In this document: piece after piece, positions 35,101-50,100 of the stretch
Layout: each line of letters begins with the position of its first letter
Numbering within the stretch: position 1 is the first letter of the stretch
Assembly (NCBI GenBank): GCA_947628755.1
Contig: CANRBC010000018.1
Span: forward strand, 1 to 57,279
Direction of reading: 5' to 3'
Length of the DNA stretch: 57,279 bases
Origin: an uncultured Clostridia bacterium
GTDB lineage: Bacteria; Bacillota; Clostridia; Lachnospirales; CAG-274
Notes under the pieces: generated by a model
What the model was told of the DNA's origin: nothing
Database searches by the model: none
The model's input: only the letters and a program-made list of their open reading frames with translations
Program-made: the position numbers and the translations under genes

Positions 35101-38100
35101 CTGACAGCCACATAGCCGTGTACTTATATACAACATTGGCATTATTCTCGTCTGTGAACTTCTCACCTGACCAGCCCATAAATACCGAATTGTCCTTAAC
35201 AGGTCTGTTAAGCGTAACGTCGCCGCTTATGGTAATAGAATTATCAATCATGCCGCTTTGTGTAAGAGTACCGCCATTGGTATCTATTATAATTACATTA
35301 AAGTGGCTGAAACCGCCGTCGGTCTTCTTCTCCGGCGCAGAATTACCCGTATATCCGTCATATATTACATTATAGGTATTTATAATGTCATAGCTGTAAA
35401 TATACGTCTTTGGAGCGCTGCCTGTAAAGCTCAGAACAGGCTCTTCATTCCAGCCGCCTCGACTGTAGCCTGTATTTGGCGTTGATACGGGAATACCCGC
35501 TATGCTGCCTGTACCCGTTTCGCTCCAGCTGCCGCTGTTGTCCTTAAGCTCGGCATATCTTGTTATCTGCGTATCGCCCGATACTGCAGCAGGCTCGTTT
35601 ACCCACTTGCCGTTGACAACAACAAATGTAACGGGCTTCTGATATTTATCGGGTACGCCGTCGGATACGCCGTTGTCACCCTTGGTATCTTCAAGCCACA
35701 TAGCCGTATATTTACGGACTGCCTTATTATCGCTTGCGTCCGTATACTTCTCACTTCTCCAACCCATAAATACATTGCCTGTCTTGGTCGGGTCTTTAAG
35801 AGTGTATACGCCGAATGTAAGCTGCTCAACAGTCATATCCACGCTGAACTGTTTTTCAGTCCTGTCGGGATAATCTCCGCCGTCCGTATCTATTATTATG
35901 CGGGAATCATATAAAATACCTTCGGCTCTGCTGTCCATACTCATATCGGATAAAGTACGGTTATATACGGCTGACTTATATACTACATTGGGATTTGTTT
36001 CATCCATAAATATATAGCTGTATAATTCATCCTCGATACCGCTTACTATCTGAGAAGGCGTATATGGATACCATGTGCCTCCCATATATCCTGCCTTTGG
36101 CACGGCGCTTGAAATATCGGGGATTTCAGCGCTTATATCGGCTGAACCCATTCTACTCCAATTATTGTCGTCGTCCTTAAGCTCGGCATATATTATCTTG
36201 GGGTCGTCATCGCTCCATGTACCGTTGACTATTCTGAATTCAACCCTCTTCTGGTATATATCGGGTATGCCGTCAGGCTCGGGATTTCCGTTGGTATCAA
36301 ATTTACCCGAAGTATCCCCTGCCCATTGAGCCGTATATACATAATCCTCCTCAGTAGGTACATCATCAGGCATTCTGCTCCAGCCTAAGAATATGCTTCC
36401 CTCCTTGACCAGATTGCTGCCAAGATCCATATTTTCTTCTACGGTAAATGACTTTAAGCCCATAAAGCCGTCCGGCTGTTCTGTCGCCCATTCGGGTCGC
36501 CATACTCCGCCGTTTATATCCACAATAATATGCTTGCCGTAGGGCACGTCGTCATAGGCATCGGTTATAGGCTGTATTTCGGAAACTATTCTGCCCTCAA
36601 CATATTCGGGATATGTTATCCTCAGATCTGCCTTATACTCATATTCATAAGTAAATTCATAAGGCATATCCTGCTTTGTTATGCTTTCGGGGAGAACGCC
36701 GCTTTCCGTATCCCACTTGCCTTTGTCTGTGTAGCCGTATATTTCCTCATGCTCAGGCTCTGTAAGTACAGCGCTTCCGCTTTCGCTCCATTTGCCCTCG
36801 CTGTCCGTAAGCTCATAATACCTTACCAGATCCTCGCCATGGCGCTCAACAGACCATATACCGCCTGTGATATGATAAATTACATTCTGCTGATACTTAT
36901 CGGGTATACCGTCAGGCTCTGTGCCGTTTGTACCATCAGCCTCCCACATAGCCGTATATGTGCCTGCAATTTCTTCAGTGTTGTCTGTACCGCTGAACGC
37001 TTCGTACTGCCAACCCATGAATACATAGCCCTCTCTTACGGCATCGTTGAGAGTATAGTCCTCTGTCAGTGTCTGATAAGCTATATGACCTTCGTCCTCG
37101 TCATTTACGCATATCTTTATTTTGTCATTATAGGAATAAGGTTCGCTTTGCGCATCTGCATTTGGCTGCGCTCCCGTATAGCCGGTATATGATACAACAG
37201 GCTTTATGGGAGAATATTCATATTTATATGAATAAATTTCAGTACTTGCAGTATCTACATATCTTACCGGTACCGTCGGCGTCCATTCGCCGCCGCCAAA
37301 GCCCTCTGAAGCACTTGGCTCGGGAATATTGTTGATGCTTCCCATACCATTCTGACCATTATTCTTATCTATCCATTTACCGTTGTTGTCCAGAAGCTCT
37401 GCATATCTTGTTATCCTATCCGCATTTTCCGTATCCTTCCATATACCGTTTACCACATCGAAGGTAACAGCCGCCTCGGACATATCGGGGATACCGTCAG
37501 AGCCATTATCTCCCTGCAAATCGTCTGCCCATGACGCCGTATATTTACATACAACATCTGAATGTTCGGGTTCGGGAGCTTTGTAAGAGGTATCCTCTGT
37601 CCAACCCATAAATACGTGACCCGTCCATACGGGATCGGAAAGCTGAAGAACTCTGTCCTTAAGCACAAAGTATTGGTCATCGGCATTTCCTTCATACTCG
37701 CCGCCTGCGGGGTCTATAAGTATGGAATTGTCATAGTCAAAGGATTCGTTGGCTATATCGCTTTCTGTTTTGCTGTATACATTTTCCTTATATACGGTGT
37801 TGGGATTGGTCTGATCAAGGAAAATAAAGCTGTAAGACACATCTGCAACGCCTTCCACCTTATAATCGGAGGGCAGCTCGGGATACCACTCGCCGTCCTT
37901 TTCTGTATATCCTCCGTCGGGAACGGCTCTTGTCGTATCGGGAACTATATTGATATTGCTTCCGTCGCCGAGAGCATCTGTCATATAGCCCTCGCCGTCA
38001 ACAGCCCACAAGGTTTCGGGAGAAAGCAATCCGTTTTTCTTTGTAAGAGTTACATAGCCTGTCTTATTGGCATTGTTTTCCGGTGTGCCGTCCCATGTAC

Positions 38101-41100
38101 CCTTTACTATCTTGAATACGACCTTCTTCTGATACATATCGGGTATGTTGTCCGAACCTACAGTGCCATCCTTTGTCATACCGACTGTATCCTCCGCCCA
38201 CTGAGCGGTATAGATATAATCTATTTCCTGAGTTTCCGTATCCTCTGTACATTTCCAGCCTAAGAAAATATAGTTTTCTCTCGGCTCGGGTTCTCTTATG
38301 GTTATATTGTTCTGAACTCTGAACGGAGTAAGCTCCGTAAATCCGCCCTCGGGCATTTCCGGAAGATTTTCTATTCCGTCTGCCGTCTTATCGGGCTTCC
38401 ATACGCCGCCGTTGGGGTCGACAATAACGACAGTACCGTAGGGCACAGCCTCAGAGGTTGGCTCTTCTGCAAGAGGCATACCCTCTCTGTAAGGCTTATA
38501 GCTTACATCTACGGGCTGCTCATACTCATAAGCATACTTGTATACTACTTCATCCGTACCTGTTTCGTATTCGGGAAGAGCGTCCAGCTTAGTATCAAAT
38601 ATACCCTCCCTGTACCATGTACCGTTTGTATAACCGTAGTTTGGCGCAGGCGTAGGAGCAGTTATACTGCCTTGACCTGATTCGCTCCATTTATCGCCGT
38701 CTTTAAGCTCGGCATAAAGAATTATATCGTCGGAGCTGCTTGTATCCTTCCATGTACCGTTTTCAATACGGAACGTGACTTTCTTCTGATACCTGTCGGG
38801 TATACCGTCGGGAACGCCGTTATTTCCGTTTTCGTCAGCTTCCCATACGGCGTATGCCGTAATAACTCTTGCTCCTATCTTACTGTTGTCAACAGGATTT
38901 TCCACATCGGGAACGATATAGGGACTTTCCATAATACTGTCTTTGTTATCGCCGCTCTCAAGGCTCCAGCCTGTCTGAACGGAGTTTTCTTTTGAAAGTC
39001 CCGCATAAGGAACTGCTGACAGATTTATTTCATCGCCCGGTATTACATATTCTATATTTACCGGACAATTTCCCGTACCGCCGTTTGCATTATAGGTAAA
39101 TGTATAGGTTTCAAGATAATCGGCTATGCCGTTTCCGTTGTCATCATCTGCCCATACGGCATAAAGCGTAACATCGCTGTCGGGCATAGTTACCTGTGTA
39201 ACAGGCTCTATTGCCGCAACTCTGCTTGGATGCGCTCTCTTGTCGAAGTCCTCAACACCTGCAAATGTAGTCCAGCGCAGGAATACAACTCCGTCTGCCT
39301 TGGGTATATCCTTTGTTACATTTATTACCTCGCCCTGAAGCCTTGCTTCTGAGTCGGGTATTGCATTGGTACTGTCAGAATGACCGTTCAAATCATAGCT
39401 TATGTGATGAGCATTCTGATTATAGTCGGGAATACCGTCGCCGTTCACATCAACTGCCCATACGGCAAAGCATTCAATGGAATAATTGCCGTCGGCATCA
39501 TCTTCTGCGTTTACAGCATAGTTTTCCTGTGAACCATAGAGCTTTATAACAGTCTGTGTTCCGTCTTCCGCTGTCTTGGCAGGCACTTTAACGCCGTCTA
39601 CCTCTGTTACGGAATCCTCGTCATAGACTTTATTCTCCACGGCTCTGTCAATACTCCAGCCAATATGTACCGCCTTGTTCGGCGTCTTTGAGCTATCCCA
39701 GCTTATGCCGAGGAACGGTACGCTGGCAATAGTTATATTCTCGCCCGGTATAAGTCTTTCGGGACTTCTCGGAAGAGTACCCTTACCGCCGTTTATATTA
39801 TAATGCAATGTGTAAAGCTCTTCGTAATCGGCTGTACCGTTGTCGTTTTCATCAGTCGCCCAAAGCGCATAGAATATAAATTCCTCATTATCCGTATCAG
39901 GCAGAATTGACGGATCTCCTATGGTATAGCTGCTGCCCGGCTTATGAAGCGTCGGCAAGGCTACGGCGCCTCTGCCGTAATCATTACCGGTTATAAGCTC
40001 TTTATCCGTCGTCCAGCCTATGAATACAAGGTTTGTATACTTGTCCTGCGGTACATTCTTAAGTATTACGTCTGTGCCTGCGGCTATTCTTTCATGAGGC
40101 TCCGGAGCATTGAATTCCGTATGGTTGCCCATGTTATAAACAACCTTGTATTTATTCTCGCTGTAGTCGGGAATATCGTTGCCGTTCGTATCCTCCGCCC
40201 ATACGGCATAGAATTTAATATTATTGCTTTCAAGAGCGTCTGCGCTGCTTATATGATATGGCTCACCCTCTTTATAAATGTCCGTAGGCGTAGTGTTCTT
40301 GTCAAATACATTATGCTTTGTAAGACTCCAGCCTACGAATACCGCCTTGATATGGTCGGCATCGGCATTTCTTACAGGCTTGCCCTCAGTGTATTTGTAA
40401 AGGTTTACGTCTGTATTTGCAAGCTGCTTGGTAAGTCTGTCGGGAGCAGTACCCGTAACAGCGCCGTATTTATCCGTATCTGTATCTGCATTAAGGTCGT
40501 AAACTATATTGTAATAGCCGTCCTCATAATCGGGTATGTTGTTTCCGTTGCTGTCCGCTGCCCATACTGCAAAGGCAGGTATGCTCTTGCCGTCTGTATT
40601 TACATCCTTTACATCGACCTTGTATGAAGCAGAGAACATATCGTCCTTGATTTTAAGGTCTGCAGGAATTCCTCCCGGTATAGTGGCGTGAGCGGAAACA
40701 AGCTCTTCGCTGATGTAGGGATCCTGAGTAAAGTTTGTATTGAGCTTATGGTGACTCCAGCCTACAAGAACAGCGTTGGGCTTTGTAATAGATGACTTAT
40801 AGCTGTTGTAATCCGCCATCTCTATATTTTCGCCCGGTATTTTGTCCGTTACGGAAGGCGGTGTAGTTCCGACGCCTTCGTTTATAACGTACTCCAGTTT
40901 ATAGTTTTCCTTGTAGTCGGGTATGCCGTTTCCTGCTATATTGCCGTCGCTGTCGGGATTTCTGTCCTCTGCCCATACGGCATACAGAGTAACGTCCTTA
41001 TCGCCCATTCTGAGCATTGTATCCTCGTCATAGCTATCGCCCTTCCTGGTGCTCGGAGCTATGGTATTAAGGTCTACCGTAGCGCTGTCGGCAGTTCTTG

Positions 41101-44100
41101 TATATGCAAAGGTCTGCTGATTGACACTCCAGCCTATCCATACTGCGCCTGCAAGTCTGAGCGGGTCTTCAATGCCTTCGGCATTCCTTGCATTATTTGC
41201 AAGAACGGGGAACAGCTGATCGTAATTATACTCTGCGCTGTCTGTGGGAACAGTACCGTTTACCGTCTCATCTGCGTTTGCATTCTTATCATAGTATACA
41301 TGGAAAGGACCTTCGTTGTAGTCGGGGAGAGTATTGCTGTTCTCGTCCTGCGCCCATACCACATATACTGCGTTAGGATCAGGGTTTTCAGGACTTGGAT
41401 CCTGTATTTTAAGTCCTGTGTTTGTACCTACTACTATAATCTCTGCGGCGCTTTCCCCTGCCGCATCGGTTATAATATCAAGTTTCTTGCGGCTAAGACC
41501 TACTGCAACAGCCTTATCTCTCTTTACCATAAGCCTTATGGTAGATGTAGCCAGAATATCCGTAGCTTCATCGCCGACTGCATAATAATGAGTACCGGTA
41601 TGGAACTGCCCTGTTTCGGGATCTACCGTTACCTGTTCGGGAACGGCAGAAACACCGCCGTTTGCATAATAAACAACATTATAGGCATTGCCGTCGTAGT
41701 CGGGGACTTTATTGCCGTCCTTATCTACCGCCCAAAGAGCATATACCGTAGTGACGTCTTCTTCTATAAGTATCTCGTCATTATTAAGCGTCCATTTCTC
41801 GGCATTTGATTTATCCGCAGCCGTATCGCCAAGCACATCCTCATGCTTTTCGCTGCTCCAGCCTACAAATACCGCCTTTGTATCGTTAAGTGTATCTACA
41901 GTATAGTATCTGTGATAATTCTGAAGCACATATTCATGATTGGCAAGCTCGCCTATATGTACAAGCTGACCATACACTACATCCCTTGTGAGCTGAGAAA
42001 CAGGCTTATCCTCTGCGTCAAGTCCTCCGTTAAAGTCAACGGTAAGTGTCCATTGTGTTTCGGCATAATCAGGAGTACCGTTTTCATTTCTGTCCTCTGC
42101 CCATACAGCATAAACAGTTATGTTCTTGCTTTCATCAGCGTCGCTTGAATCTGCCGTATAGCTGCCCTCGTACATCTGAGCATCAGCATTGAGAGTTCCC
42201 AGCATAATGCCCTCATCAGGAGCTTTTGTAAACAGTTCGCTTTGCTGCTCAAGACTCCAGCCTATGAATACCGAATTTACAGCATTTGCCATTTTGGTCG
42301 GCTTTTCTTCTTTATTATACTTATGAAGCTCTACGCTTGATACGCCGTCAATAAGGTCCTTTATAACGGAAGGCTGAGGCAGATATTTATTATCGCCGCC
42401 ATTCATATTATAGGTAAGGCTATATTCCTTCTCCTCATAATCGGGCTTGCCGTTGGCATTCTTGTCAGCAGCCCATACGGCGTAAATATTAATAGTTCCA
42501 TCATTATTGGAATCATCTGTTTCAAGAACGGTATAATGCTCGTTTGTCTGATATATGGTTATACCGCCGGACGGAGCCTCGTCATATACCTTTTCTTTTA
42601 CGGTCTCCGCATTGCTCCAGCCTATCTGCACGGCGTCCTCCTTACGAAGTCCCGGATAGGGTGAAATAGGTACAGTTACAGTATCTCCCGTCCTGAGATT
42701 TTCAGCGGGAAGAGGCTGCGGAGTTTTGTTCTCATCCTGTTCATATATTCCGCTATTGCCGTTAAATTCTACTCTATAATTTTTTTCATTATAGTCGGGT
42801 ATGCCATTGTCGTTGCTGTCGGCTGCCCAGAGAGCATAAAGCACCTTGTTCTGAGCAGGCATATTGAATTCCTCCACAACAAGATCGTTTACAGCTTTGG
42901 GGTCTGTATCCCTGCTCAAATCGATTGGTATGGCAATATCGGCAGTCCAGCCTACAAATACCGCATGATTTTTGGTAAGTCCTCCCACATTGCCAAGAAC
43001 CGTAACCTTATCCCCTACTGAATAAGGTGAATTTTCATCTACGGGAACATTGCCTGAGGTTTCGCCGTTGCCCTTGTAGGTAACGGAATACTGCTTATAA
43101 TCGGCAGTACCGTCATTGTTCTTATCCTCTGCCCAAAGAGCATATACGGTATTTGCAGCTTCGCTGCTCTCTATAACAAGAGTATTGTTCTCTATTATAT
43201 TGCTGTCCTCATTTTCCTGTGAGGTTATAAGTTCATCATGCTTGGTCTTGCTCCAGCCTACGATTATAGCGCCATCTCTTTGTATATTGGCGTTGGCGTC
43301 GTCCACTGTAAGCAGCTCAACCGCTACTCCTACAGGGTGATGATGTGAGCAGGTGAAGAAAATACCGCTTGCATCAGGTTCGTGAGCACTAGACAATGTA
43401 TGCTCTGCCTTAAGAGTACCGCCGTTTGCATTATAGCTTATATGATTATCTGCGCCGTAATCCGGTGAGTTGTTGTTATTGTCATCCTTTGCCCATAGAG
43501 CATAAAGAGTAATGACTTTATCATCATCAGCATTCTTTGCATCGACCTTATACATATTGTCCTCTGCAATGTCTTTGATAAGAAGCTCGTCCGCCAACTC
43601 TCTTTGCTCTGATGTAAGGGCTTCTGCATGGTATGTAAAGCTCCAACCCACAAATATTTCATTGCTGTTTCTCTTATACTTTCTGCCACTGAAATCCGTT
43701 TCGGTGCCATTAATCTCATAAACAGTAGGCGTATGAACCTCTGCCCCTGCTACAAGATCTACATGAGCTTCGTCCTGTACGGGTTTTCCGCTCATATCCA
43801 TACCGCCGTTGTAGTTGAATACAACAGTGTACTTATCCTCGGCATAGTCAGGCGTACCGTCATTATTTATATTGTCTGCCCAAAGCGCATAAAGAGTAAC
43901 GTTTTGATCAGGCATCTTAAACTGATTTTTCCATACGCTCTCATCTTTATACGTTCCCTCATGGGTCTGCTTATCGGCATCGGTAAGAGGATATGTATTT
44001 TGTACCTTAAGAGCCTCTACAAGCTCCTTATTCATATTTGCGCTGAAGTTATCCTTATATTCCGTGGTACTCCAGCCTACGAATATTGAATTTGCTTTGC

Positions 44101-47100
44101 TGAAGCTCTCGCTGCCCTTAAGGTCAACAAGCTGACCGAACAGATGAATATCGTCATCTGTGGGAGCTACGCCTTTGCCGCCGTTTATGTTATAGGTTAC
44201 CTTATTTTCTTTTACAAGCTGACCGTAAGCGGCTGCGTTTGCGCCCTCCGCAGGTCTGAACTGAATAGAAAATTCGCCCTTTTCGTTAAGACCCTCATAA
44301 GCATCGTCACGCTCCGGATCGTCTGTCGCCTTGCCTGTAATATACGACTTAGGTGTTCCGTCTTCAAAGGTCTGTGTAGTAAACGGACTTTCAGCGTCTA
44401 TCTTATAGGTGAGCCTATATCTGTCTGAGTTAAGTATCTCGCTGACTTTTACAACACCGTCTTCAGGTATGGGGGTAAAGCCGTTTTCATCAAGCTCATA
44501 GAGCTTTTCGCCTCCCGCCGCGGCGTTTAACTCCTCAAATACATTTTTATATGTAATATCTACGCCGCCGTTATGCTTCTCGTTTTCCACAAGTCTTTCC
44601 AGCTTGACCTTAATGCCTTCTGTAACAGGCGATTCTGATGTCTCGTCATAATTACCGTCAAGGTCAAGGTCGTTCCATGCTCTTATTTCAAGAGTAGAGG
44701 GTGATATTTTTCTCCACATAGCGTAGAGTATATCAAGACCTGCCGACTTCTTGAAGGATGACTCCAAATCCGTTACCTTGCCGTCCACAACAGGACCGCT
44801 TCCGTTGCCCGGACCCGCATAGAATCCATAATCTGAGCCCTCGGGAGGATTAGGCGTATTAAGGCTCCAGCCTCTGAATCTGTAGCCCTTCATACTTAAA
44901 TTGTTGGGTATGATATATACGGTATCGCCAACTTTGTAAGAGGTCTTAGTATAGTCGCGGTCTTCGCCTTCAAATCCACCGCCAACATTACTTTCATTAT
45001 AATATGGCAGATCGCCCTCAAGAGTAGCGTCCTCGGGTACATTTCCGTCATATATTACCTGATAGTAATCCTCTATACCGTCTTTAACAGGCGTTCTGAG
45101 ATAAGTTGAATCATCTGCTTCAAGCTTACCTACCGTATCTCTTGCCCATACGGCATAAAGAGTTATGGTCTTACTCTCATCAGCAGCAGAAGTATCTATT
45201 CTGTAAGGATTTTCAATAATTCTGCCTTCTTCAGGCTGAGCCGTAAGACCCGGCTCGTCGTTATAATCATAGGGAGACGTGCTCCAGCCTACGAATATAG
45301 CTTTATCCTTCACAGGCTTAGACGTATCCTTATATTCAGGTATCTGAACGGGCTGATTTGCAATACCTGTAATATTTTCAGGCTTATCGGTTTCACTTCC
45401 GCCCTGCATATCAAAGGTCACAGTATAATTATCCTCATTGTAATCGGGCAGAGCATTGCCATTTCTGTCTCTTGCCCATACTGCATAGAGATTTATAATA
45501 CTGTCTTCTTCGCCTGTATATTTATCATCCTCCGCATCCAGCTTATATACGGAAGCTCCTCTGAGAAGAGTTCCTGCTGTTTCCGCCGCTTTTTCTTCTC
45601 CAAGATTATTAAACAGCTTTGTGTCAGTCTTGCTCCAGCCTACCTGAACATAGCCGTCTATTGAAAGTCCGCTATATGGCGCGGGAGCTATATTTATTCT
45701 GTCGCCGGGTATCTTATTTTCCTCATCTGTGGGAACAATATTATTTGTTGTATCTTCTTCCGGCTTGTTAGGCTCATAGTGTATGGTATAAAGCTCTCTG
45801 TAGTCGGGAGTGCCGTTGCCCTTTTCAGCGGCAGGCTCGCTATTGTCAAGGTTTCTGTCCTCTGCCCAGATACCGCGAAGTATTACGTCGCGGGCAGGCA
45901 TTTTATAGGTAGTTACCTCATTTAATTCATCTGCCCGTGTGAAATAGCCCTTGAACAGTATTTCTCTTACCTTATCTACATTTGCTGTTCTGTCAAAGTC
46001 TGCTATTACATCTACTGAACCGTCAAGCTCTATATGGCTCCAGCCTAAGAATACAACATTCTTTGCCTTGGGCAGAGCATCTTCCGTTGCATATACGGGA
46101 AGAGTAACTATTTCGTCCTCTATGCAGCTGAGAGTTTCGGGTTTAGGCAGACCGGTTGCGTCTGTATGTGTATTTCCGCTGTATGTAAGAGTATAGTGCT
46201 GCTCTGCATAGTCGGCTCTGCCGTTGCTGTTGGTATCCTCCGCCCATACTGCGTATACCTTGACATTTGCTTTTGCTTCTTTCGGTATAGTCACAGTAAA
46301 CTTAGCATATTCCTTAACTTCATCGGACTCTGCGTTTTTACCTACATCATCCTTTGGCTCGGTACTCCAGCCTATAAGTACGCAGCCTGTCTTACTTATG
46401 TAATCATTGGCAATATCAACTGAAATAAGTGGAGTTTCCGTACCGACCGCATGATGATGTCCGCAGTTATAGAACCAACCTTCGGCAGCGTCGCTTGGCT
46501 TGCCGCTCTCTCCTTCCTTGTTTACCGTTCCGCCGTTAGCGTAGTAATCTACGCTTACCGCGTCGTCTGCATAGTCGGGCTTTCCGTTATTGTTTTCATC
46601 TACGGCATAGGTAGCATAAAGAATGGTATTATCCATTATTCTGAAATTCTCGCCTATTACGGAGTCGATTTGCTCCTTGGAAGCCGTAGCCAAAAGAGGT
46701 TCATTATACTGTATCTTGCTCCAGCCTACGCATATTACATTAGGTGTAAGCGCATTTCCATCATCGTCGCGTTTGTAGTATATATTATACCCTGCCGGCA
46801 TTATCTTCTGACCCTTTACAAAAGTACCGCCCTCGGGAGCAGTAAGCTCTTTTTTAAGATTGCCGCCGCTTGCATCTCCTTGATGAGTAGTTATATTAAG
46901 GTCATAATTAAGGGTACAGTAATCCTCCATATAATCGGGCACACTTGTTCCGTTTAAGTCCTCTGCCCACATAGCGAAAAGAGTTACTCCGCTGTCGGGC
47001 ATTCTGAAGTATTCGAGTATATCGGCGTCTGTAAGACCCTTATCCCTGAGAGCTTCCTTGTCCTCCTCCGTAAGAGGATGCACATTCTGTACCTTAAGAG

Positions 47101-50100
47101 TATCGACAAGCTCTTTATTTGCCTGGCTTAAATTAAACAATGTCTGATTTGCAATACTCCAGCCTACAAATATGGGGTCATAGCCCTTTGTATCGTAAAT
47201 ACTTTCATCATCATAATTATCCGGCTTGTCAACGGCAGTCTTTGCGCCGCTTGGAGGAAGCACTTTTACAATATCGCCGAACAGATGATTTGCCGTATCT
47301 TTAGGCGCAGTACCGCTTGTGCCGGTCACAAGACCTCCGTTTTCACCGAATTTATTCATATCATAGGTAACATTATACTGCTTTGACCAAACGGCATAGA
47401 GTATCTCGCCGTCGTCGGGAAGCACAAATGTAGTTTTGCCATCTGCCTTTGGATATGGATAATCCGCTGTTGTGGAAATAGAGTCCTTTGCCCAACCCAT
47501 AAACGTATATCCGCTGAGAGTGGGAATATCACCTGTTTCCAGTTTAACCGTTACCGTCGCTTTAGCTTCCTCGGTATGGGGGTCGGGATATTTATTTTTA
47601 TCCTTTGGCACATTTGTGACAGTACCGTCTGCGCTTTCAGGCTTGTTGCCGTCATATATTACCTGCATATAGTCGGGTACGTCGTCGCCTTCATGTGTAC
47701 TTGCTGCAGGATTACCACTGCCGCGATTATCCTCAGCTGCCACAGCATAGAAGGTCATATCTCTTGTTATCTTCTGCTCTGTTCCCGCTTCCTCTATGGG
47801 TATAATGTCAAGCTGTTCCTCTCTTGTCCAGCTTGAAACAAGACCCGGCTCCTGAGTTATCTCAGCCCAGCCAAGAGTTACATAGTTAGTACCGTCTATT
47901 TCATCTATCTCAGGCGCAGCGTGTACCGCATTATCCGCATACCATGCCTTTGTTGTCTTTATCTGTTCTGAGGGTACGCCCTCTGTTATATCTCCGCTAT
48001 TGTCCGTTATCTTGTGATAAGCTCCTGCATTGTATACTACAGTAAACGGTCTCTGAAGCGGAATGTCGCACTTCTCATGGGTAGAGCTTATACCATCGTT
48101 GACATCTGTAGGCACAATAACGGAAAGTGTATTTGCAGACTTATCTCTTGTATACTCTACACCGTCGGTATTTGTACCTGTGTCCTTGCTGTTATCGGGC
48201 GGTATTGAGAACCACATATAGTTATCATCCAGTTTATTGGAATCGATTTCTGTCTTGCCCGGATTGGTAACTATGACCTTATAAGGCACAGCCTTAAGCT
48301 TTTTATCGGTCTCATACTCGCCATGGTCATCGCCTATTTTGCCTGAATAAACTACTTCGGATTCCTTAGCCGCATTTACTACCTTTATTTCTATATCCTT
48401 ATTCCTGTATGCAGCTTCTTCGGAATCCATAGTACCGTTCATTATTCCGTCGGTAACGGAATCAATGAATACAGTACCCTTTATAGAGCTGCCTACGGCA
48501 TAGCCTACATTAACATTGACAGTCTGACCATAATTTACTGTAATTTCCTGAACGGAATAACCTGTTTCGGGATCTATTGAGGTTGTAAGCGTACCTTGCT
48601 CTCCCGTTTTTGTACCGGGATTAGTACAGTAAATATGTGTATCATCTCCCGGAGGTACTATCAATTTATAAGTACCTGCAGGAAGCTGAAGTCCATTGAT
48701 ATATTCAAGGGTATACTCCTTATCGGGTTCTATCCTTACGCCGTTTTCCTTCTCCGTCTCATTGGCTCCTGCCGGAACAGCCGTAAAGCCTTCATACTCT
48801 TTTCTTGCGTTTTGCTTTGATATTTTAATTTTCTGAGGATTTAAATTATCTTCTCCGCTGTCCTTTGTACCGTCTCTGTCGGCGTCATGCCATACGGTCT
48901 CATTTATTTTTGCAGGAAGCACTTCATTTGTAAATGTCCAGTTGTACAGAGGATCAGAACCGTCTCCTGCAATACTATAAGCATGATTATATTCAACATT
49001 TTTCAATCTGAAACCGCTGCCGCTCATATTTTGCTTAACAACATAAGCAACATCATATTCATTATCTTTCCACTCTCCTGTAGAAGTCTGTACACTTTCA
49101 TATACCTTACCCACAAAATCACTGCGTGTTATCTGATTTCCGCTTTGTGATGAAACAGTAAGTCCTTTATATTCCTGAAGGGGAGTTTTACCATTTAATG
49201 ATGATTCCTTAGAACCGTTATTTGAATAGTCGGATAAGCCATTATTATCCATACCCAGTCCGCCTAAGTCAGTTGTGTTGTAACCCAAGGCATCAAAAGT
49301 AACGCTCATATCATTTGACTTAAGAGCCGCCGGCTCCCATATAGTCTGTATACGAACTGCCTTTTGTGTTACTATTCTTGTATAACCTGCATCTACTGCA
49401 TAGGTAGACTTTGTATAATCTTTAAGACTTATAACCTGAATATTATTATTTGTAGTAAGCTTATAGCTATTATCCGGCGGTGTTATTTTAATATATACCT
49501 TTCCGCCATTTAATGCTTTCAAATCAATTGGAATACTGTAATTGCCTGTATTGTCGGTTTTTACGATTTCATGTCTATCTGCGCTTGACGGTGTTTTGCC
49601 ATCAGCTTCAAGCTTTACGTTTCCATAAAAGGCTTCAACTGTACATTCGGGAAGCTCCCTATCATTTGTTTTCTTATCGTATGAGCCTGTTGCGGTCTCG
49701 GGAGTATCAAAGAAAACAAAGCCCTTAATTATCTTTTCCTGAGGCTCGCTGTACAATGTAAGAGCGCCCTTTTCTCCGCCGGTTTTCATTTCAACCTTAG
49801 CGTCATTGAGTATATATGTCCATGTATCGGAAATACCATGGTCTACACCCAGATTTTCTTGTGCCTTCGTATAGCTGCCTGTAGTTAAGGCTACCATATC
49901 AGCTTCGGATGTTCCATTGTATGTAGAAATACCGTCTATACTGTAATCATCAGATACAACTGCCGTATATGTAGTGTTCTGATTTATGCGCCACATGTAC
50001 TCCAATTTATTTTTAAGAGATGAATCCCAATTCTTCTCACTTTCGCCTGTAGGCCAACCGTTTTGTATTGCCGCAACATTATCTCCCTGTCTCAAAAGGG

